Notes: generated by a model not told the origin, from the sequence alone. Shown: positions 20,401 through 25,068, numbered from the stretch's first letter. The stretch is DNA of 64,000 nt from UBA1756 sp045132235 (GCA_045132235.1 JBGURX010000048.1:1-64000); one strand, 5' to 3'. Program-made: numbers and translations.

Positions 20401-21198
20401 GCAGTGTTTCACTGCACCGCCGAAATTTTCACCCACAATACCACCCGCATAGAGCGAGAAGGCACGCACGAGACCTGCATTGTAACAATTCTCCACAGTG
20501 GCTAACACAGCCACAGAAGAGGTGTTGTAACCCACAATACCACCGGCACGGCCACGGTCGGCCACAACGGTAGCGGAAGACCAGCAGTTGGAGATGGTGG
20601 AAGCAGTATTCCAAGCGCTGATGCCACCCGCAATACGATTGGCATGGATATAAGAGTTGGTAACAGCGAGGTTTTTCACCTCACCATCAATCACAGAGCC
20701 AAAGAAGCCCTTGGTTTCTCCACCATTGATAAAAATACCAGAAACAGTATGGAAGCCACCATCAAAATAGCCGTTGAAAGACTGTGAGGCTTCAGCATGC
20801 CAGCCGATGGGTTCCCATTCCACCCAGCCACCATTAATCACACCATTGCATCCGCCGATATTGCCCTCATTTAACACAATGTCAGTGGTCAGCTTGAAGT
20901 GAGTTCCCTCTCCACCACGCGGTATGCCGACAGCACCTGTCAGGTGATCAGTGGCCGTATCGGTGATATAGCTACCCTCGTAGAAGAAGAATCCGAAGGT
21001 GGCAGTGCTGTTCACACCGTCACGGAAAGCCTTGAGTTCAGACACATTTTCAATGAGATAGGGATGTTCCAACGTTCCATTTTCGATTGTTTGTGCCTTA
21101 AGGCTTACCTGAGCAAAACCCATCAGTACTACGGCTGCAAAAGCGGCCATTTTCAAGCGAAAATTGTTAAAACTTTTCATTTCCAGCATTTTTTTCAT
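5494..21198 (-). CDS. Giant secreted surface protein: GLUG modules, MBG/YDG array, SprB-like repeats, FISUMP domain
   Basis: The 5234-residue product begins with a signal peptide (basic MKKMLEMKSFNNFRLK, then hydrophobic MAAFAAVVLMGFAQVSLKA, cleavage near AQ). About 3000 residues then follow as six large modules. Each opens with a (L/F)xxFR(D/N)xxNS motif and a 'WTPIG-x-FxGxFDGG-HxI' segment, continues with GLUG-type GGIVGYN solenoid turns, and closes with 'YPRL' and an Ig-like strand set. A LamG-like domain is inserted in module 2. Next come one CDSVV repeat, a SprB-like segment (ISCFGEEDAELTAYINGGFG), about 14 MBG/YDG-type domains, a second SprB-like segment, a PKD/Ig-like domain and a C-terminal FISUMP domain (NCWTASNM, ICPDDWALPT, SVRCVRIR). 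There is no T9SS sorting tail and no lipobox, so its anchoring is unknown. It is probably an adhesin or matrix protein. The GLUG half is visibly AT-richer than its neighbours. Confidence 0.85.
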   Translation of the reverse strand: MKKMLEMKSFNNFRLKMAAFAAVVLMGFAQVSLKAQTIENGTLEHPYLIENVSELKAFRDGVNSTATFGFFFYEGSYITDTATDHLTGAVGIPRGGEGTHFKLTTDIVLNEGNIGGCNGVINGGWVEWEPIGWHAEASQSFNGYFDGGFHTVSGIFINGGETKGFFGSVIDGEVKNLAVTNSYIHANRIAGGISAWNTASTISNCWSSATVVADRGRAGGIVGYNTSSVAVLATVENCYNAGLVRAFSLYAGGIVGENFGGAVKHCYNSNSVLGDNDYCGAITGSNEEGGAVDSCYYDNLFAYVARDGATSASTNQMTTNAVSAILGNGYTYTTGFYPQLTGFTTSTTTSASSSLFSVTPIQLPTSSDANGDNGVNGNITLSSATPGIEWISSNPRASVSGTTVTLSARGDFRLTAYLETYNCAKQWYLNSRVGQAQGTDGNPFSIDNASAFATFRDLINSGNGFELNGDYVNPGGEGQFFVLSGDIDLNPEYSNDYISWTDDAVPTGVTSWTALGTPEAPFKGHFSGEGFTIAGIYGEGLFGVIENATIEKVGIIRGRISSSKQLGYATDGLVMHYDGILNTRGGHDANATQWEDLAGNYHLTPHTYESLEWGADHILLKGDSAYLASGMEQAFLNTIQSDVQNVTSSLTSGGTSNITIEIVTKIDQSLQTPTQRGIVGSTSNSSYLAGEFNNTFTTVGGIDITDVNGEVATLTWSRNVGSFLNGSYKNGNFLPSPVNEAILVFGNSYLGSYHGLRGWNDSIYAIRVYSRALTSAEIRRNAEIDRLRFIQKAGGGYSGTLVNANFGGTINECFSTCDIDGGAGLVGYNTGTVSNSVYAGNATGSLSAGLVAHSTGTVSHCTLYGTLESSIVVDGSASDVTFDQQLAPLAVSTTGVTGQSTSAMLTGGRYPLPSDFDDSECALAITTPVTLTGDVSSVTAISITDCGHLQYSSPLNLEVDNSNCEVTLQGVGSSYVAVGDANNLYKVVRVTLGSVSDLTVHITDKNNFIAFRNCINTAAGFYYDPEGKTFSTTMDATHTFHVKRGGEGTLFVLDDDVDLDGITDFEPIGIRKISSSKINYLANPFKGTFDGQGHVIKNVTIPAGNFRSVFAYSQGVIRNVGVEGGSIVGNHQWRAALVFANNGVVEDCHVSKVKMKGNSINGATKMAMLVGVNLGGTVENCYVSKDTVSLNTANNAYRWYYSGLLVGTSYNGAIRNSYVDSCHIENKSRADHYSGMLLGVARFTEIENCRVSNSSFVVTSWDNTASTSGYVGLLAGQVSACNVRNCYTEYSLLDCPNLRGVGGLIASTAFSTIDHCFTRHDTIHGGMGLVGGLLATAHGCHLSYCHNHSDITCFGSQYSVAGNGGLVGTVYAAWYHNTIDHCYNAGNIEGAFPDNFTLTGTDRRHYYNSVSLGGLVGTIYHSPNSVSYGYEANAYSVNILHSFNSGNVRHKGNVLYYTQGFAVAGLVAYDHNGRGQAYINIDGCFNVGCVDGGNVYAYGLFGQTVYTKAEASNYNAGRVTGNGYVYATGPYSKTLGGQRHYDRQMSGGDIDMEFDSEVGRNNDYKRDTMMNTADMLGNGLKGRLGNDDHWVFTSGMYPRIKGLENEPASIAAATPVLLYTDASVRDDIENTDHDFSTGSTATWRVLEGSGLVTESGNNYTLNSGARGTVLLGTYVADTLYKTVRLFIGLDVPFKIKNLTELEKFRDGINSKESFYYDPAQDTFALSKQTGVTYITVPAEGDAANFLLTANITMPDTSWTPIGFGTAVFKGSFDGGNHTISNLKFSDESQVRTYAGFFGKVGKGSIRRVHLVNPSISATAEESVVGGIAAQSGGCIDSCSVTGGFIEGRMVAGGICGVHEAIAWSGEGGSAWYDTTHQVLRCWNVAEVAGSRYAGGIVGYEYTSVITECYNQGEVRARNIDDVACRTGGIAGYSANSIRACYNMGVIRGSKMSSSYTGGIVGEFPGGTVHYSYNTGEIIGNKSICTGGIVGYRASTSPNNIAQYCYNAGRVSGNDHTGTINGTRYLHSNGNTYIATEPYAYYDNQMCPAAKVENGTAKSTVEMVGSNLQTGTYGLGSTYYEYRDSLYPQLKCFLGTAASAASVTPLFLRSGENVTAVAHDFHAKTDSVTWTRVSGGGVYMDGDTVRLDGNIGIATLQNHINGEDYRQVRLFLMSEDKPLIIRNVTQLDTFRNAINSSAVFYYKFADSTFTMVDKTGETGYLEIPAGGEEIYFRLNDTIFDLADLSGYPNWTPIGTEERPFSGHFNGHNIPIKHLSINSNNSYLGLFGNSDGSIDSVKLVAPSVTGGDGKYVGAVVGYTIGSVTACETYQGSVTSTGAYLGGLVGCSNGGILTNCAHRHGEVNRATGNTSDYTGGVAGYIYGAKIVGCHNDTSTVTGYRYVGGVAGYAYPVNTTFDSINYCYTIGGIVKDNLSEDVSKDNYVGGVIGCLYQGNVLRCYNEGTIVNSHTNYVAGLVGGASTTSTFKYCYNTGNVSGRHIVGGVTGVNQYGHSFQFVFNKGDVTASVGVAMGMAYYAGTFKNCINAGNITSGTTTKEAYGISRDICYMVERTINMGRITARGADGIADGICQYKEYYENTNATYVFKDCMNAGEIISLNGKASGLVDRLVYPKNCVNVGRVNGLTSSASISNGWDSENSFYDVQMSPSITYRAASNAYTTNEMIGTALQTSLEDDHWIYEAGMYPRLKWTDTVSMPYVREAAIVASSPIFFSTTPEEEHVNSATEDFTLGGNAHQVKWRVENGNGLNVSGYNVTANPVGIVYLRASLQAGPNTQDSVYKSVRVVVTSDMYPIPIKNKAQLLKFRDGVNSVNVAKEAIPFYFNTADSTFSITEPAGGIASNPTWFEIPAGGEGVHFKLLCDVDLSDQGNWTPIGNYIVTSQAATTYTMRKFRGYFDGGNHIIENMKLEDARDYKGFFGYAAGAEIQNLYMKNVKISSNSTTNANNQYAGAVCAYAQSSTISGCRADGTIYGHNIGGIVGYCYDGLVERCYNVVNLTYNSYLSGVPTSVGGITAFGTVRDCYNVGNINGNNAAYTGGIVGNGDATRCYNLGTVKANTASYSISGTDLCTNCFNDSQMVPSQSGGTNKLTTAMTATALQSAFGTDGTWVYTDDMYPRLAGLDTSAQAVVYATPVYLHGTQNVNTVRSHFNVGHAEEVVWSRYGTGTSLDLTDLNVASSAVDYNCLVMDCGEDTLQVTKNDVTRLIPITIYVDRLEVTTFVAYTCGEPYFWDVSNKYYTRTGTFTETFATQSGCDSVVSLQLTVPVRLSGSISPIQISCFGEEDAELTAYINGGFGEGYLYKWINGSDDTLNIAPAMSPENLDLNPLITGAGTYHVLVIDALHNECQYETDPVTIVEPSKLVTTLVDYGTICEGTGNATANRYITLRLAGGRAPYTISYTVNGNTTNRTVPAAEAADGDIVLNYLNVGEYTVSVHDNGTYGQSPCDTTYDPIVFDGDPNVYTVTAASYSDKYDGAFHDARYYSVASNGSVIAGAENVPSTEGFVLNRTATYKDSLIVTMTGNESYAGVYAKDAGHYDNTITECSVQRIYSDGITPNEEVRCRYNINLVNGSVDITKRELTLTSASAVEVYTGGGSLKAETVNRTGDEWATGEEPSYTDYAELTGIGSTSNTFTINYVTGVNYDDNYIIHVVNGTLTYLGSSEDVVFTAPTLQKTYDGKEWTIDTVATRTTTNLDLTTYRYELTINENSHIKNVGTATSKIDAVRIYNRATNEEVTNTTFDGHVVKVDGTLTITTVSISLSSSSASQIYNGDTLTRPTVTMTGSFVEGEVSAAPEATGKIAGVGDSVNRIDYHPVAGVFIPANYSITLNQGHLRITPRDVSFTGESLTTEYTGDTIRLTTITAVNLVDGHSLSGLTYLAEGKNKGEYPGVFMGESDYQILDGNGNNVKANYNVTSITTGLLKITENDKDIVIASKSGSTIYTGSNFRKDEYTVMYDGLDMPFISSTKFILSTGDTVTITSTATAVKHVDDNAANNNTYTYTLSGSENYTGTITQNFGTLEIAQRPLNLKSENAEKVYDGSPLTATTIVEQASSYGFAVGEGFDYFNFAAPVNVGEYTNTFDYAPMSGTDTRLTDYVVSVAYGTLKITKDTCTITPDDVVRQYGESNPTTWEYTITDFALNDTEEDLKDTLTDKGQPIISTTATAFSVPGTYPITIDPNHVDLWNYDVTLQEGTLKINPLALVLKANGDTVPYDGNNHSVSGFSVEYNGNVYASVDGVATITVADTAYHITATTANPTDKRNAATYANSFSGTPVVTRADDETAVRTSWFNITTRDSVLVILPDTTKIYVTSYDQEWTYDGLAHNYTRYTVKRGTQTYEVADGDVAEVTLATGDKLTISNPRSVTNVSDNAANNNTFTVTLENSTNYVSGMIEKTMGTLTITPKEVTLTAADSTKIYDATALTQPRFTASALAATDDHTFTVAMADTCTITNVGTKANVIATVDGTAITATGTPQVIGNYKVTTATGTLTVTPKEVTLTASDSTKVYDATALTQPRFTATALAATDDHTFTVVMTTASTITNVGTQTNEIATVDGTAITATPQVIGNYKVTTATGVLEVTPATITIKADDKTKMYDNDASTDPALTATITGVPAGGTEPTYSLSREAGQNVGDYTITVTAESSSNPNYVVATETGTFTITPRTGVVVTIQEHGKEVEYNATDQRVTGYGVSIADPINLYTTDDFSFIGQNSDSIAHGTGTESALTIYDMNLRREYFRNDNANYTDVTFNILDSALYIYPKLKAEVTATTDIYCHGGNNGTAEITVTGGKANNGKYSFAINGTVAEFSSPHTFEGLSEGDYEVVVTDSLNYTVTVTFHVDELPALTATIVTPTDLCPNQGSYPVSVTVAGGTTDYSYVWSGNATNANAASTTVNQIGTNDGEQTYSVTVAVTDAHTCTATASTTFTVKPSVSKPGSITYTCAADTIVTLRYGAVDTAIVLNQPTYATHFSLPMSVELSANGLRTRYAVPEGRDDTTYIVTWKLTDECGADTLICTQRVTVKYPACGPVTDVGGFSYFAVRLGGNCWTASNMMITPTPLSRAVSYNGAYKYNDDDELYQKFGYLYTWYAACHVPEGSSDVPAAADAYGHIQGICPDDWALPTAEDYIYMVEAIGGVPHMKIADSDFWVDGMEGTTPSSGFDAKGAGYYKSSTNSFEGLMTVARFWTASLTGSTDTGTAIQCAVCEGEDVLVAPKADGYSVRCVRIR
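5500..6110 (-). other. FISUMP (Fibrobacter major paralogous-type) C-terminal domain
   Basis: The last ~200 residues have the family landmarks in order: LGGNCWTASNM, YGYLYTWYAA-like (here FGYLYTWYAACH), GICPDDWALPT, GFDAKGAGYY, ARFWTAS and a final SVRCVRIR. These domains end many secreted or lipid-anchored proteins in Fibrobacteres and Bacteroidetes; their biochemical role is not established. Confidence 0.8.
6890..10790 (-). repeat. Array of about 14 MBG/YDG-type domains
   Basis: Each unit is 80-105 residues. It opens with a strand containing K-x-YDG or a variant (KTYDG, QIYNG, KVYDG, KIYDA, KMYDN) and ends with a 'G-x-L-x-I-T' strand that leads into the next unit. The count of 14 is by eye; the first and the last are the most diverged. 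Such arrays form extended stalks in bacterial adhesins. Confidence 0.75.
7430..7960 (-). repeat. Recent tandem duplication of one MBG domain (period about 264 bp)
   Basis: Two adjacent MBG units share almost identical DNA: for example ACCCGTGGCGGTCGTCACC starts at 7444 and again at 7708. The proteins match across DATALTQPRFTA, LAATDDHTFTV and PQVIGNYKVTTATG. They differ by a few substitutions and a two-residue indel (TATGTP versus TATP). All other units in the array are far more diverged, so this duplication is the youngest. Confidence 0.85.
11000..11345 (-). other. SprB-like repeat segment
   Basis: The segment contains ISCFGEEDAELTAYINGGFG, then YKWINGSDD, then a 'GAGTYHVLVIDALHNECQY' strand. 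That is the order seen in SprB repeats: C-x-G-x(2-4)-D-G-x-hydrophobic, then G-G-x-x-P-Y-x-W, then A-G-x-Y-x-V-x-V-x-D-x-x-G-C. A second such segment lies at about 6640-6890 (IYCHGGNNGTAEITVTGG). SprB is a mobile gliding adhesin in Flavobacterium; the segment alone does not prove gliding. Confidence 0.6.
11820..21060 (-). repeat. Six GLUG-type super-modules
   Basis: Module openings with the FR(D/N)xxNS motif map near 21040, 19850, 18180, 16110, 14660 and 12740. Each module is about 400-650 residues: an opening motif, a 'PAGGEGxxFxL' strand with W(T/E)PIG, several 'GGIVGYN...CYN' GLUG turns, and a closing MYPRLKG plus Ig-like strands ending in YKxVR. The turns predict a right-handed beta-solenoid. 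Confidence 0.75.
18835..19500 (-). other. LamG-like domain inserted in GLUG module 2
   Basis: Between the solenoid turn ending RISSSKQLG and the turn starting GGGYSGTLVNANFGG lies a ~220-residue non-GLUG stretch. It begins LVMHYDGILNTRGG and ends with IYAIRVYSRALTSAEIRRN. That ending (R-x-Y-x-R-A-L-[TS]-x-x-E-[IV]-x-x-N) is the classic terminus of a concanavalin-like LamG/laminin-G-3 domain, usually carbohydrate- or protein-binding. Confidence 0.75.
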
Positions 21199-21536
21199 TA
21201 TTTCGTAATTTTTTTCTTTTTTTCACACAAAAGCATACGGCACACACCATCGCATGCCATATATAATACATTATGGTACAATGAGTTACTGGAAGACAAA
21301 TGAGTTTACGCAGTCTTCATAATTCAACGTGCAAATGTACATACACCCAACCTTTCAACTTTTCTCATTAGCTGAAAGGTTATGTACACTCGTTGAAAAT
21401 GTTGATAACCTGTTGATAAATGGTTGAAATCCGCGGGGACAGGGGGCTGGCGGGGGTACAATAATACATAGTATAAGGCTAGGAGTTCCGCCAGCTGGCG
21501 CTGGCCCCCCACCCTTCACCTTTCAATTTTCACCTT
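21199..21536. other. 338-bp spacer: leader of the giant gene, nested inverted repeats, tandem microrepeat
   Basis: There is no credible gene here. The left part (21199-21330) is an AT-rich leader of the giant gene. Nested inverted repeats lie at 21336-21388: TGTACAT (21336-21342) with ATGTACA (21382-21388), enclosing AACCTTTCA (21349-21357) with TGAAAGGTT (21373-21381). The perfect palindrome CGCCAGCTGGCG is at 21489-21500. A tandem 14-bp duplication at 21517-21544 contains the stop codon of Rpn copy 2. Short GTTGATAA repeats occur at 21401-21419. Confidence 0.6.
21332..21339 (-). promoter_or_regulatory. Candidate -7 element of the giant GLUG/MBG gene
   Basis: The minus strand reads TACATTTG (TAnnTTTG). 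It overlaps the outer arm of the nested inverted repeat at 21336-21388, so a protein binding there would affect initiation. No well-placed -33 TTG is seen; the nearest is 16 bp away. The leader would be about 125 nt. Confidence 0.5.
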
Positions 21537-21544
21537 TCAATTTT
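21517..21544. repeat. 14-bp tandem duplication over the stop codon of Rpn copy 2
   Basis: CACCTTTCAATTTT occurs twice head to tail (21517-21530 and 21531-21544). The TGA stop of the leftward Rpn gene (21537-21539) lies in the second copy. A related CTTTCAATTTTCAACTTTCA tract surrounds the stop codon of the SDR gene at 27321. Confidence 0.8.
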
Positions 21545-22463
21545 CCGTTTCCAACTCCCCCACCTCCTCTTCGCTGAGGCCGGTGGCTTGGGCCACATCA
21601 TGAACGGCAAGACCCATGCGCAAGAAATTGCGGGCAGCGGCAAGGAGTGCTTCCCTCCCTTCTGCCAGACCTTTCTCCATTCCTTTCTCCATACCTTCCT
21701 CCAGTCCCTTCTTGTATCCCTCCGCAAGCGACAGTTCGTGCCGATAGGCCAGCGCATCCTGCACATCCTCGTACTCCAGTACGCTTTTTTCATACTCTTG
21801 TTTCTCCATAGCATTCAGTTTTGTTATCCTGCAGTCTTCGCACAGCTTGCGGAACATGTCGTATTGTGTCGGTATCGCGCTCTCCTCTATACGCTCCATG
21901 TTGCGGATGGTGTAGCACCATCGGGCGCGGTCGTCCGCGAGCTGGTCGAACTCCTTTCGGGCGGCAAATTTACTCAAATCTATCAAAAGAAACGCCATCT
22001 TCTTTGAAAAAATGTTGTTTTTCTCGTCCTTGAGGGTCACATACTGCACGAACTCATCACATCCCGTCAGTTCAGCCACCTTGAAGTTGGCCAGCACAAT
22101 AGTGATGACCGTAGGGATGTCATATTTGCGGTCGCCCACCTCCAACGAGTTGCTGATGATGCGCGACGAGTAGGCGATCATCCTGTTCTTCATGAATTTC
22201 TGGTCCTCCTGCTGCATCTCCACTATCACGTGATCATCTTCCTGGTCTGTGCAATAGACGTCATAGACCACCCGTTTCTCCTTGTCGCTCAGTCCCAGCT
22301 GTTCAGTGGGCCGGTACGTGATATCGGTGATGTGGCCGATGTAAGGCTCAAGGAAGGTGTTGAGGAAATGGATGAGGTTGTTTTTGTACGGCTCGGTGCC
22401 GAAGAACCGCTTGAAACCGAAGTCAGTCAGCAGGTTAACATGTTGATGTAATTCAGCATTCAT
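21537..22463 (-). CDS. Rpn-family PD-(D/E)XK nuclease / 'putative transposase' (copy 2)
   Basis: This 308-residue paralogue of the protein at 1640-2533 shares the NLLTDFGFKRFFGTEP motif (10-24), the RPTEQLGLSDKEKRVVYDVYC segment around D68 and the VIVEMQ strand with E82. Its C-terminal linker is a different degenerate repeat (KGLEEGMEKGMEKGLAEGRE) followed by a helix resembling that of copy 1. The family contains DNA nucleases that promote recombination; its cellular role in Bacteroidetes is not settled. The two copies have the same orientation and lie about 19 kb apart, flanking feoAB and the giant gene. Their clear divergence argues against a recent duplication. The start ATG is the first in frame, and a -7 element lies 31 bp upstream. 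Confidence 0.85.
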   Translation of the reverse strand: MNAELHQHVNLLTDFGFKRFFGTEPYKNNLIHFLNTFLEPYIGHITDITYRPTEQLGLSDKEKRVVYDVYCTDQEDDHVIVEMQQEDQKFMKNRMIAYSSRIISNSLEVGDRKYDIPTVITIVLANFKVAELTGCDEFVQYVTLKDEKNNIFSKKMAFLLIDLSKFAARKEFDQLADDRARWCYTIRNMERIEESAIPTQYDMFRKLCEDCRITKLNAMEKQEYEKSVLEYEDVQDALAYRHELSLAEGYKKGLEEGMEKGMEKGLAEGREALLAAARNFLRMGLAVHDVAQATGLSEEEVGELETEN

Positions 22464-22493
22464 AATAATTAGATTAAACTAGAAATTGTGCGG

Positions 22494-22501
22494 CAAAAAT
22501 A
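22494..22501 (-). promoter_or_regulatory. Candidate -7 element for Rpn copy 2
   Basis: The minus strand reads TATTTTTG, matching TAnnTTTG, 31 bp before the ATG. No TTG sits at the standard -33 distance. Confidence 0.45.
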
Positions 22502-22565
22502 CAAAATATTTTGTTAATAGATATGTATTATTAAAATATTTTAGATATTTTTATAATATACAATA

Positions 22566-22592
22566 TAGGGCTGTCACATTGTGGCAGCCCTA
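22566..22592 (-). terminator. Terminator of the thiamine-receptor gene
   Basis: A 12-bp stem (TAGGGCTGTCAC with GTGGCAGCCCTA, one G-T pair) has a 3-nt loop and lies 24 nt past the stop codon at 22616. On the minus strand it is followed by AU-rich sequence (TATTGTATATTATAAAAA), giving reasonable intrinsic-terminator geometry. Confidence 0.7.
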
Positions 22593-22615
22593 CCTGATAC
22601 ATTTCACAAATTTCC

Positions 22616-24925
22616 CTACCATTTCAGCCGCACGCCGCCCATGAAATTGATGCCGGCCTGCGGGTAGTAGCCATCCATGCGCTGCTCCACTCCGTCGTAA
22701 TAGTAGCGGTACAGCCATGCATTGCTTTCATACTTGGCATTGAAGAGATTGTTGACCTGGAAGAAGAGTCCGATTTCCGGAATCGGCCGCGTGTTGATGG
22801 TGTAGCTCAGCTGCAGGTTGTTCACACAGTAGGGATCGATGGAGTACTCCTTGCGGCTCGAGTTGTCGATGTACTGGCGGCTGACGAATTTGGTGATGAA
22901 AGAGATGTCGAAATTCTTCACCGGCGTGAACACGAACTCGTTGTTGGCCACGATGCTGGGCGAGAAGGAGATGTTGGTGGTGCCCAAATGATTGACAACC
23001 TGTCCGCCGTTGTCCCAATCATCCACATATTCGGTGTAGTCCAGAATCTTGTTGAGCGAGAAGGTACCGTTGATTTCCCAGCGGAACCACTTCAGGGGCT
23101 TGTAGGACGACACCAGCTCGATACCTGTTCTGAAACTGCGCGGGGCGTTGGTCATGATGGCCGCGCCCACATCGTTGATTTCACCGGTCAGCACCAGCTG
23201 GTTGACATAGTACATGAAATAGCCATTGACCGAGAAGTTGTATTTCTGACTCTGCAACATATAGCCCAACTCAAAATCGTACAGGGTTTCGGGCGTGGGA
23301 CGCTGTCCTTCGTCGGCATCGGTCAGGTCGGCGCGGGTGGGCTCGCGGTTGGCAGTGGAGAAGGAGAAATAGACATCGTGCATCCAACCACTACCCTTCC
23401 ACCACGAATAATGCACACCCACCTTGGGGTTGACAAACGTCCACAGGTGGTTCTGGGCCACATCCTTCAGACTGGAGTTCAAGCCGCTAATCCGATAATC
23501 AATGCAGCGCACCTGCAAGTCGGCGTATGCATCCAAGTCGCCCATCCAAGAGCCCTCATCGTGATGAAGCCGATAAATGAACTTTCCGTAAACGTTGTAC
23601 TGGCGTTTGTCGCCAAAGCCATCGTACCAGTGCCATCCCTTTTCCGTGCCGCCATTGTACATGACCCACTCCAGTGTGCCGTACTCCTTACCGTTGTATC
23701 GGTTGATGGCGCCGCCCAACATCCAACTGTAGGTGTGCGCTTTCGTTTCATCTTCACATTCACTTCCCTCTATCGTATGCATCAGTTTGAACACCCCGCC
23801 ATAGAAGTAATTGTCCAAGTATTTCCGGGTGATGAAATCGTTGGTTCTCTCCTCGCCCATGGTATCAACCATGAGGTAGGGAAGGTTGAAGGAGGAGTTG
23901 TACAGGTCTTCCTTGTACTCCTCATAATAACCTAAACCTCGGGTAAGATGAAGGGTGGCATCGAAATTAATGGCGTGGTTCCAGATACGCTTTCCAAACC
24001 TATAATGGAGTTGTGAATGCGTCTGCTGGTAGTTGTCAGTTTCGTTGGCATAATGTTGTACATTGCCATTTTCATCGGTATAGAGTCCGCAGCTGTTGTA
24101 GCGGCGGTTGGTCTCCAGCATCTCAGAGGGCACACCGTTCCAAGCGAGGCCGGTTTTCTCATTGCCATACAGCAGATTGAACTCGAGGCGGCCATAGTCC
24201 TTGTGTTTCTTTTCATTCAAAAGACGATATTCCGAAGTGAAATAGAGAGAGTGGAGCATGGCGGAGGAGTTCTCGATGTAGCCGCGGCTCATCACATTGG
24301 AGTAGGACACATCGGCGGAGAAGCGGTTTTTGATGAGTCCCGTTCCGGCGCTGATGGAGTTGCGGAAGGTGTAGAACGAACCTGCCGAGCTGCTGAGCTC
24401 CGCGTAAGGATTAAACGACGGGCTGAGGGTGTAGAAGTTCATGCTGGCGCCGAAGGCGGAAGCTCCGTTGTTGGAGGTTCCCGCACCGCGCTGCACGTTG
24501 AGCTGCTGCACCTTCGAGCCGAAGTCGGGCAGGTTCACAAACCACGAGCCCTGCGACTCGGCATCGTTCAGCGCCACCCCGTTGATGGTCACGTTGATAC
24601 GGGTCTGGTCGATGCCACGGATGCGCATGTAGCTATAGCCGATACCGGTGCCGGCATCCGAAGTGGTGATCATCGACGGAATGCGGTCGAAGATGTTGTT
24701 GACGCTGCCGTTGCCGATGTGGGTTTGAATCTCCTCCTTGTTGATGGAAGAGACCGAAAAGGCGGCTTCCTTCTGTTCGGGCTGCACCCACCACAAAATC
24801 TGCACGCCCGGCAGCACCGTGGCTGTAGTGTCTTCCGGAACATCCTGTGCGAAAACTCTGAGGCCAGTCAGCATTGCGACGGCCAGCAAAATCAGTGTCT
24901 TGCTTTTTGAAATCATTTTTTTCAT
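22616..24925 (-). CDS. TonB-dependent outer-membrane receptor, predicted thiamine transporter
   Basis: This 769-residue outer-membrane protein has a signal peptide (MKKMISKSKTLILLAVAM, cleavage after VFA). A plug domain follows with the usual IPSMITTSDAGTG, RIRGIDQTRINVTINGV and NVQRGAGTSNNGASAFGASM segments, then a ~600-residue beta-barrel ending in the aromatic GGVRLKW. The substrate call rests on context: a TPP riboswitch lies directly in the leader. TPP-controlled TonB receptors in Bacteroidetes are the established thiamine-family outer-membrane receptors. The plug lacks the CarboxypepD-like N-terminal domain of SusC proteins, and no SusD partner follows. The ATG at 24923-24925 is preferred to an in-frame TTG at 24934. 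No periplasmic or inner-membrane thiamine transporter is adjacent. Confidence 0.88.
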   Translation of the reverse strand: MKKMISKSKTLILLAVAMLTGLRVFAQDVPEDTTATVLPGVQILWWVQPEQKEAAFSVSSINKEEIQTHIGNGSVNNIFDRIPSMITTSDAGTGIGYSYMRIRGIDQTRINVTINGVALNDAESQGSWFVNLPDFGSKVQQLNVQRGAGTSNNGASAFGASMNFYTLSPSFNPYAELSSSAGSFYTFRNSISAGTGLIKNRFSADVSYSNVMSRGYIENSSAMLHSLYFTSEYRLLNEKKHKDYGRLEFNLLYGNEKTGLAWNGVPSEMLETNRRYNSCGLYTDENGNVQHYANETDNYQQTHSQLHYRFGKRIWNHAINFDATLHLTRGLGYYEEYKEDLYNSSFNLPYLMVDTMGEERTNDFITRKYLDNYFYGGVFKLMHTIEGSECEDETKAHTYSWMLGGAINRYNGKEYGTLEWVMYNGGTEKGWHWYDGFGDKRQYNVYGKFIYRLHHDEGSWMGDLDAYADLQVRCIDYRISGLNSSLKDVAQNHLWTFVNPKVGVHYSWWKGSGWMHDVYFSFSTANREPTRADLTDADEGQRPTPETLYDFELGYMLQSQKYNFSVNGYFMYYVNQLVLTGEINDVGAAIMTNAPRSFRTGIELVSSYKPLKWFRWEINGTFSLNKILDYTEYVDDWDNGGQVVNHLGTTNISFSPSIVANNEFVFTPVKNFDISFITKFVSRQYIDNSSRKEYSIDPYCVNNLQLSYTINTRPIPEIGLFFQVNNLFNAKYESNAWLYRYYYDGVEQRMDGYYPQAGINFMGGVRLKW

Positions 24926-24982
24926 CCTTCTCAATATTATTTGGGTTAATAAATAAATATTGAAAGGGGGAAACGAAAATCG

Positions 24983-25064
24983 CGCTAAATCTCCCTACGT
25001 CGGCATTATCCGAATCAGGTTCATTGGGTGTGATCTCAGCCTTGCGGCACCCCTTTCTTTTGCG
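24983..25064 (-). promoter_or_regulatory. TPP riboswitch (THI element)
   Basis: Read on the minus strand, the aptamer shows all conserved THI-box pieces in order: GGGGTGCC, GGCTGAGATCACACCC, GAACCTGATTCGGATAATGC and CGACGTAGGGA. A P1-like closing helix can form between CGCAAA at the 5' side (about 25059-25064) and TTTAGCG at the 3' side (24983-24989). The GGGGTG strand pairs with CACCC as P2. The segment GAAAGGGG (25057 down to 25050) is exactly complementary to CCCCTTTC (24969 down to 24962) just downstream, offering an alternative fold that would break P2. It lies between the promoter and the receptor gene and should lower receptor expression when TPP is plentiful. Confidence 0.95.
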
Positions 25065-25068
25065 GGTG

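Noticed and set aside
21324..21512. A 62-codon minus-strand frame between Rpn copy 2 and the giant gene
   Set aside because: It runs through palindromes and the promoter of the giant gene, and the product has no recognisable feature.
1640..22463. A composite transposon bounded by the two Rpn genes
   Set aside because: The copies are clearly diverged, and I see no shared terminal inverted repeats or target-site duplication. feoAB in between is a core gene with a normal promoter.
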